Source of the DNA: Caryophanales bacterium UBA1245
GTDB lineage: Bacteria; Bacillota_I; Bacilli_A; ML615J-28; CAG-313
Reading direction: 5' to 3'
Length of the DNA: 11,721 nt
Assembly: GCA_002308275.1 (NCBI GenBank)
Contig: DBWF01000030.1
Location: forward strand, 27,222-38,942
Below the pieces are notes generated by a model. That model searched no databases and was not told the DNA's origin. It saw only the letters and a list, made by a program, of their open reading frames with translations. The translations under genes and the position numbers were made by a program. Positions 7,416 to 11,721 of this stretch are shown piece after piece; position 1 is the first letter of the stretch; every line of letters starts with the position of its first letter.

Positions 7416-8382
7416 TAAAATGGTATTTGGCCAATATTATCACACTAATAGCTTAATTCACAAAATGGATCCAAGAATTAAGATTATTATTACAATTTTA
7501 TTTATTGTAGCTATCTTTTTAGTACCTATTAATAACTTTTATTTATTAGGTGGTTTATTATTTATTACATTACTAATGATTCTTTTATCAAAAGTACCAA
7601 TTCTAAAATACTTAAAGAGTCTAAAACAAATTATCTTTTTATTAGTCTTTACCTTTATCTTTCAAATCATCTTTAGACAAACCGGTACACTTTTATATAC
7701 CATCCCTCAAAATATCTCAATTCTAAATATTATTATTGGTTCAGTTATTATTCTATTATTTTTAATCTTTAATCGTTATTTACCATTTAAAGCATTATGG
7801 TTTTTATTAGTAGTCTGTGGTATTATATATATGTTACAATACCCAATCTATGGTAAAACATTAACTGCTTATAATATTTATATATATAGTGATGGTTTAC
7901 TTAATGGTACATTTATTGTGGTGAGAGTTTTAATATTAATTATGTTTACCACCATTCTTACTCTTACTACTAAACCAACTTCTCTTAATAATGCCCTAGA
8001 GTCACTATTATCACCACTAGAAAAAATTAAAATTAGAACATCAATCTTCGCAATGATGGTTTCAATTGCTTTAAGATTTATTCCAACCCTCTTTTTAGAA
8101 GCTGATAAAATCTTAAAAGCACAAGCTTCCAGGGGAGTCGACTTTAATGAAGGTTTATTAAAAGATAAAATTGGTCAAGTAATCTCTCTTTTAATCCCAA
8201 TGTTTATTATTTCATTTAAAAGAGCAGATGACCTAGCCGTTGCGATGGAAGCAAGAGGCTATGTACCTGGTGAAAAACGTACTAAACTTGCTCAATTAAA
8301 ATGCCATTTTGGGGATATCTTGTGTTTAATACTATTTAATCTTTTAATTGTTGGTCTAATTTTATGGAGAATATATTTATGA
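7408..8382 (+). CDS. ecfT: ECF transporter transmembrane subunit EcfT, enlarged
   Basis: This 324-residue membrane protein couples the two ATPases to exchangeable substrate-binding S components, allowing uptake of vitamins or other micronutrients. The start resembles B. subtilis EcfT (GQYYHTNSLIHKMDPR). The two coupling-helix motifs that contact the ATPases are present: SRG at 241-243 (AQASRGVDF) and ARG at 282-284 (MEARGY). Compared from memory with the roughly 265-residue B. subtilis protein, about 60 residues are inserted between about 98 and 158, adding two strongly hydrophobic stretches (about 104-121 and 129-147). No S component is encoded in the window, as expected for a group II system with a shared module. 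It ends with TGA within ATGA, overlapping truA by four bases. Confidence 0.93.
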   Translation: MNSKMVFGQYYHTNSLIHKMDPRIKIIITILFIVAIFLVPINNFYLLGGLLFITLLMILLSKVPILKYLKSLKQIIFLLVFTFIFQIIFRQTGTLLYTIPQNISILNIIIGSVIILLFLIFNRYLPFKALWFLLVVCGIIYMLQYPIYGKTLTAYNIYIYSDGLLNGTFIVVRVLILIMFTTILTLTTKPTSLNNALESLLSPLEKIKIRTSIFAMMVSIALRFIPTLFLEADKILKAQASRGVDFNEGLLKDKIGQVISLLIPMFIISFKRADDLAVAMEARGYVPGEKRTKLAQLKCHFGDILCLILFNLLIVGLILWRIYL

Positions 8383-9134
8383 GATATAAATTAGTAGTAT
8401 CCTATGATGGTAGTTGTTTTCACGGCTTTCAACGTCAAAACAATTACTTATCAGTTCAAGAAAAACTAGAGAAAACCTTAGAAGAAATTCTAAAAACCCC
8501 CGTTGTTATAAAAGCAGCTTCTAGAACGGATGCGGGAGTCCATGCCTATGGTCAAGTATGTCATTTTGATTCTCCTCAGTTAGTTCCTGAAAAGAACTTA
8601 AAAAAGATTTTAAATAAGAAACTATTCCCAAGTATATATATAAAAGATGTACAGCATGTTGATAACACCTTCCATGCAAGAATTAATGCTTTAAAAAAGG
8701 AATACCACTATTTTGTCAATATTGGCGAATTTGATCCAACTCGTGCTAAATATATTCATTATTTTCATAATCGTATCGATATTGAAAAGATGAAAGAAGC
8801 GATGAGATATATATGTGGTACCCACGATTTTAAATCATTCTCTAAAAATCATACGATTAAAACAACTGTTCGAACAATTGAAAAGTTTGAATTAATTCAA
8901 GATGGTGACATGTTAGAATTTGTTATTATTGGTAATGGATTTATGTATAATATGGTTCGGATTATTATTGCATTAATGTTGAAGGTTGCGGAAGGCAAGT
9001 TTGAACCAATCCATATTAAAGAAATTATTGATGGGTGTGATCGTCATCTAGCTCCATTTGTAGCCCCTGCGTGTGGCTTATATCTATGGAAAGTATATTA
9101 TGAAAGTGATCTAGTTAATCATGAAACTAAATAG
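8379..9134 (+). CDS. truA: tRNA pseudouridine(38-40) synthase TruA
   Basis: This 251-residue cytosolic enzyme converts uridines 38, 39 and 40 in the tRNA anticodon arm to pseudouridine. It opens MRYKLVVSYDGSCFHGFQRQ and contains the catalytic motif SRTDAGVHA with the nucleophile D51, then FHARINALKKEYHY, CGTHDFKSFS and GNGFMYNMVRIIIALML, all conserved in TruA. An upstream ATG at 8364 is in frame, but GGAGA (8366-8370) lies eight bases before the ATG at 8379, which gives the normal N-terminus and the ATGA overlap with ecfT. The link ecfT-truA is common in Firmicutes. The stop TAG lies 14 bases inside the next gene. Confidence 0.96.
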   Translation: MRYKLVVSYDGSCFHGFQRQNNYLSVQEKLEKTLEEILKTPVVIKAASRTDAGVHAYGQVCHFDSPQLVPEKNLKKILNKKLFPSIYIKDVQHVDNTFHARINALKKEYHYFVNIGEFDPTRAKYIHYFHNRIDIEKMKEAMRYICGTHDFKSFSKNHTIKTTVRTIEKFELIQDGDMLEFVIIGNGFMYNMVRIIIALMLKVAEGKFEPIHIKEIIDGCDRHLAPFVAPACGLYLWKVYYESDLVNHETK

Positions 9135-10803
9135 AATATATATATTTTTATTTATTATTATGTCATTGTTTTTTATGACAAGCTGTAGTTTAGGCAAAGA
9201 AGAAGACTATTCCCCTATCTTAGATGCAGCTCTTTCTAATGTGCCAACTATTCTATATGAAGGTGAAACATTAGAATTACAAAGTCAAATTGAAGGTCAA
9301 AATGTTAAATATACATTTAATAAACCTGAATATTTTGATGATAGTTTTAAAGCAGTTAAAACAAATAATTCTAAAAACGAACAAATCGTATTAACTGCTT
9401 CGATTGGTAAACAAACTAAAGAAGCAACCTTTACACTACATCAGACAATGGCTGATTATTTTGAAAGAGTTTTTGATAATGTTGGCTCATATATTCCAAG
9501 TGGTGTGGTTGCTAATAATATTGATTTAAAAACTAGTTATGCCAAAGAAGACATTACAATCACATATGTATCAAATCATCCTGAATATGTCACAAATGAT
9601 GGACAGAGAATTAATCATGAATATGATGAAGACATTTGCTTGACTTGTACTTTATCACAACATGGCTTTACAGCAACTAAAGATTACACATTTATCTCAA
9701 GAGGTATCGATTACGAAACACGTCTTGATAAGGCAATTGATTTAATTTATGACTTTATGTCTACTGTTGAATTAGATGAAGGCACAAAACTACCAACCAC
9801 ATTACCTAATTATGGTGGTCGATTCCGCTGGGTTTGTGAAGATCCATCACTTATCTATGATTATGAAACACTACACTTACCATTTGAAGCTAAAGATGTA
9901 TATCTAATGGTAGAATTATTTTATACAGCTAATGCATATAAAGTATTAAAATACCATGTTTCATTAAATGCAACAACTAAAACCGAACTCGAATATGTTA
10001 CTGAATTTGTAGAAACTACTTCAAAAATGGGTAGCGATTATCTAATTCTATATCAAGGGCTTGCTCCCGTTATTAATACAGATTATTTAATTGATACTAA
10101 AAATGACGATACAATTGTTCATAAACCATATTATGATTATGCAGCCCGCCCTGCAATTTCACAAAGTTGTCTAGATCGAAGAGTCTATGAAGGCTATACA
10201 CTTCCTAATACAGATAATGTTTTATGGATTGTCACTCATGAAACAGGTATGAGCTATGCAGGTGATGATGCGCTATTACTTGCAAAATCACAAGATCAAA
10301 ATGCTCATTATAAAGATGCTGGTCGTGATGCATCATGGAATTATACTGTTGATGATCATTCAATATATATATCTTATGATGATACTGTTGCTTGTTGGCA
10401 TGCGACAGATGGTAGAAGCGAAGGTGGCGGCAACTATAATGGTATTGGTATTGAATTATGTGTTAATGCGGATGGCAATTTTGAAGTAGCTATGCGTAAT
10501 GATGCTAGACTAATGGCATATCTATTATTAAAACATAATTTAGGTATCTTAAATATGAAACAGCATCATGACTTCTATGAACCAAAGGATTGCCCATATA
10601 ACATTAGAAGAAATGTTAGATGGTTTGAGTATTTATCAATGATATCAAAAGAATATATATCACAAAAATATTTATCTAAATATGAAATAACATATGATAC
10701 AACAATGACCTCAACACCTATCGAAGGCATCTATAATTTAACTAATCAACAATTAGATCAATTTAATATCTATATTGATGGTACATTAATTAATAACAAT
10801 TAA
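9121..10803 (+). CDS. Lipoprotein with Ig-like repeats and N-acetylmuramoyl-L-alanine amidase domain
   Basis: This 560-residue predicted lipoprotein has the signal MKLNRIYIFLFIIMSLFFMT and lipobox MTSC with C22 as the lipidated residue, so it should be anchored outside the membrane. Residues of about 40-108, 111-194 and 200-283 look like three Ig-like modules of the degenerate bacterial (aBig) kind; the third has the LPT..LPN.GGRF.W pattern. Residues of about 366-500 form an Amidase_2/T7-lysozyme-like domain that would cut the amide between MurNAc and L-Ala in peptidoglycan. H373 (IVTHETG), H483, K489 and C491 in HHDFYEPKDCP match the spacing of zinc ligands H122, C130 and catalytic K128 of T7 lysozyme, and GIGIELCVN (441-449) is typical. 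It overlaps truA by 14 bases with only a weak ribosome binding site, so translation probably depends on coupling. The C-terminal 50 residues are unassigned. The substrate was not tested; binding rather than cleavage is possible but less likely because the catalytic set is complete. Confidence 0.87.
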   Translation: MKLNRIYIFLFIIMSLFFMTSCSLGKEEDYSPILDAALSNVPTILYEGETLELQSQIEGQNVKYTFNKPEYFDDSFKAVKTNNSKNEQIVLTASIGKQTKEATFTLHQTMADYFERVFDNVGSYIPSGVVANNIDLKTSYAKEDITITYVSNHPEYVTNDGQRINHEYDEDICLTCTLSQHGFTATKDYTFISRGIDYETRLDKAIDLIYDFMSTVELDEGTKLPTTLPNYGGRFRWVCEDPSLIYDYETLHLPFEAKDVYLMVELFYTANAYKVLKYHVSLNATTKTELEYVTEFVETTSKMGSDYLILYQGLAPVINTDYLIDTKNDDTIVHKPYYDYAARPAISQSCLDRRVYEGYTLPNTDNVLWIVTHETGMSYAGDDALLLAKSQDQNAHYKDAGRDASWNYTVDDHSIYISYDDTVACWHATDGRSEGGGNYNGIGIELCVNADGNFEVAMRNDARLMAYLLLKHNLGILNMKQHHDFYEPKDCPYNIRRNVRWFEYLSMISKEYISQKYLSKYEITYDTTMTSTPIEGIYNLTNQQLDQFNIYIDGTLINNN

Positions 10804-10830
10804 GGTTTGTGTAAAAACACAAACCTTTTT
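10802..10830 (+). terminator. Intrinsic terminator after the amidase gene
   Basis: GGTTTGTGT (10804-10812) pairs perfectly with ACACAAACC (10817-10825) around an AAAA loop. A run of five T follows (10826-10830), and AA at 10802-10803 can extend the stem. It begins inside the stop codon of the amidase lipoprotein gene and closes the ecf-truA-amidase operon. Confidence 0.92.
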
Positions 10831-10834
10831 ATAT

Positions 10835-10853
10835 ATTGCAATTGTATTGCAAT
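10835..10853. repeat. Pair of ATTGCAAT palindromes, possible operator
   Basis: ATTGCAAT occurs at 10835-10842 and again at 10846-10853, separated by TGT. Each copy is itself a perfect palindrome, and the two are spaced 11 bases centre to centre, about one helical turn. The second copy contains the predicted -35 box of the next gene. This placement fits an operator, but no regulator is identified and the DNA is very AT-rich. Confidence 0.5.
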
Positions 10854-10875
10854 AAAAAAATAATTATGTTATGAT
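10847..10875 (+). promoter_or_regulatory. Predicted promoter of the last lipoprotein gene
   Basis: TTGCAA (10847-10852), a 17-base spacer and TATGAT (10870-10875) form a sigma-A type promoter, and TGT directly before the -10 makes it an extended -10. The start would be near 10882, so the leader is very short and the transcript may begin within or just before the AAAGGAGAG site (10882-10890). Confidence 0.78.
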
Positions 10876-10896
10876 TAGCCAAAAGGAGAGAACATT

Positions 10897-11721
10897 ATGA
10901 AAAAAGTAATTTACTGTATATTTACGTTATTAATGTTAGTAGTGGTATCTGGTTGTGAAAATAATAATCAAGATAATAACCAGAAACCCGCAATAACACA
11001 AACTAAATGGAATCAATTACTAGATGTTTCCTACTCTGATTATGCGGTTGATATTAAATATAAAGGAAGAAATGATACTGATTACACATATTATCATGTT
11101 GAAGTAGAGTCTACGATAGCAGGTGAAAAAGTATTTATTCAAACCGATACTGAAACAACATATATGGAATCTTTTAGTTCGCAATATTATAAAATAGTCA
11201 ACAATGAAGGAATTCCTTGTGAAGAATTTGCTAATCCTTTCTTTGAATATTTACTAGAGTTAAAGGATTTATATAAAGAAGTTCAATATGATAAGAAAAA
11301 TAAATGCTATGTTGTCAAAGTAGATGACTTTATGTATTTAGATGGTGCGCCAAAAACTGATTATTTAACTACCTATTATATATATGTAGAGAATAACAGA
11401 ATCTATAAAATAATATGTGATTCAGATGAATATGTTGAAATTGAATTTGTCAAATTTAGTGATGTAACTGTTGAAATACCCGAATACACAGTTGATTTAT
11501 CAAAAGTACCAGGCAATGCCGCATTTAGAAAAGAATTTGATATTACATTAAATTCAGGAACTATTACTTGTTGCAACATAATAGGTAATCATGTTAGGAG
11601 CAATAACGTTTGGATTAAGTATCAATATGTTGATGAAGGTGTAATATATGAATTATATGATGGCACATTAACAATATATTTAGATATTCAACCAGATTCA
11701 ATAATGTACTATCACTTAGAA
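10897..11721 (+). CDS. Predicted lipoprotein of unknown function (3' end outside window)
   Basis: An open frame of 275 codons runs to the right edge without a stop. The start ATG at 10897 has AAAGGAGAG at 10882-10890. The first 20 residues form a lipoprotein signal (MKKVIYCIFTLLMLVVVSGC) with lipobox VSGC and C20 as the lipidation site, followed by an Asn/Gln-rich spacer (ENNNQDNNQKP). The mature part is rich in Tyr, Asp and Glu with many alternating beta-strand-like stretches (YAVDIKYKG, YYHVEVEST, YYIYVENNRIYKII) and no obvious catalytic motif; an adjacent cysteine pair occurs at 225-226. The pattern recalls beta-rich surface lipoproteins that measure or bind something at the membrane, but I do not recognise the family. 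It has its own promoter and follows a terminator, so it is not part of the truA operon. Confidence 0.85.
   Translation, partial: MKKVIYCIFTLLMLVVVSGCENNNQDNNQKPAITQTKWNQLLDVSYSDYAVDIKYKGRNDTDYTYYHVEVESTIAGEKVFIQTDTETTYMESFSSQYYKIVNNEGIPCEEFANPFFEYLLELKDLYKEVQYDKKNKCYVVKVDDFMYLDGAPKTDYLTTYYIYVENNRIYKIICDSDEYVEIEFVKFSDVTVEIPEYTVDLSKVPGNAAFRKEFDITLNSGTITCCNIIGNHVRSNNVWIKYQYVDEGVIYELYDGTLTIYLDIQPDSIMYYHLE

Noticed and set aside
10256..10489. Plus-strand open frame of 77 codons inside the amidase domain
   Set aside because: It is in another frame of a region encoding the zinc-amidase core; the Met/Leu/Ile-rich translation is an effect of AT-rich GAT codons read out of frame.
10834..10860. Second terminator made by the ATTGCAAT hairpin
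   Set aside because: The inverted repeat is AT-rich with a three-base loop and is followed by A, not T, on the + strand. On the - strand the T run precedes rather than follows the stem, so it does not fit termination in either direction.

Overview
The window is AT-rich DNA carrying the end of the spc ribosomal-protein operon and the alpha operon, then an energy-coupling-factor (ECF) transporter module, truA and two lipoprotein genes. Every gene reads on the + strand. The order rplO-secY-adk-map-infA-rpmJ-rpsM-rpsK-rpoA-rplQ-ecfA1-ecfA2-ecfT-truA, with no rpsD between rpsK and rpoA, is the classical Firmicutes arrangement. Strong AGGAGG-type ribosome binding sites, mainly TAA/TAG stops and low GC fit a member of the Bacilli in the broad sense. 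I would guess an uncultured Erysipelotrichia/RF39/Acholeplasma-side lineage, but this is inference from style, not proof. All 25 tryptophans counted in the proteins are TGG, and ecfT ends at TGA inside an ATGA start/stop overlap, so the standard bacterial code applies rather than the mycoplasma code. A peptidoglycan amidase suggests that the organism has a cell wall or meets one.

Region 1 (1-5728): the tail of rplO, then secY, adk, map, infA, rpmJ, rpsM, rpsK, rpoA and rplQ. They are tightly packed, with overlaps or short gaps, each has a recognisable ribosome binding site, and the run ends in a strong intrinsic terminator. These genes supply ribosomal proteins, initiation factor IF-1, the SecY translocon channel, adenylate kinase, methionine aminopeptidase and the RNA polymerase alpha subunit. 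RpoA is unusual: it has an insertion of about 28 residues in its N-terminal domain and a strongly acidic C-terminal tail of about 32 residues.

Region 2 (5729-10830): a new extended -10 promoter drives ecfA1-ecfA2-ecfT-truA and a lipoprotein carrying Ig-like domains and an Amidase_2 domain. Every junction in this group overlaps (25, 8, 4 and 14 nt), so it looks like one translationally coupled operon, closed by a second hairpin terminator. The ECF module energises vitamin or metal uptake but has no substrate-binding S component here. Its EcfT carries an extra hydrophobic insertion. The amidase gene occupies the place where many Firmicutes have rplM-rpsI.

Region 3 (10831-11721): a promoter whose -35 box lies inside a pair of ATTGCAAT palindromes, followed by a lipoprotein of unknown function that runs off the window. 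No RNA genes, insertion sequences, CRISPR arrays, attachment sites or origins were seen. No stretch over 300 bases lacks a gene; the two largest gaps (about 100 bases each) hold the terminator/promoter pairs. Most of the window is conserved housekeeping DNA. I did not find an obviously new multi-gene system; the unusual material is in RpoA, EcfT, the amidase lipoprotein and the last gene.
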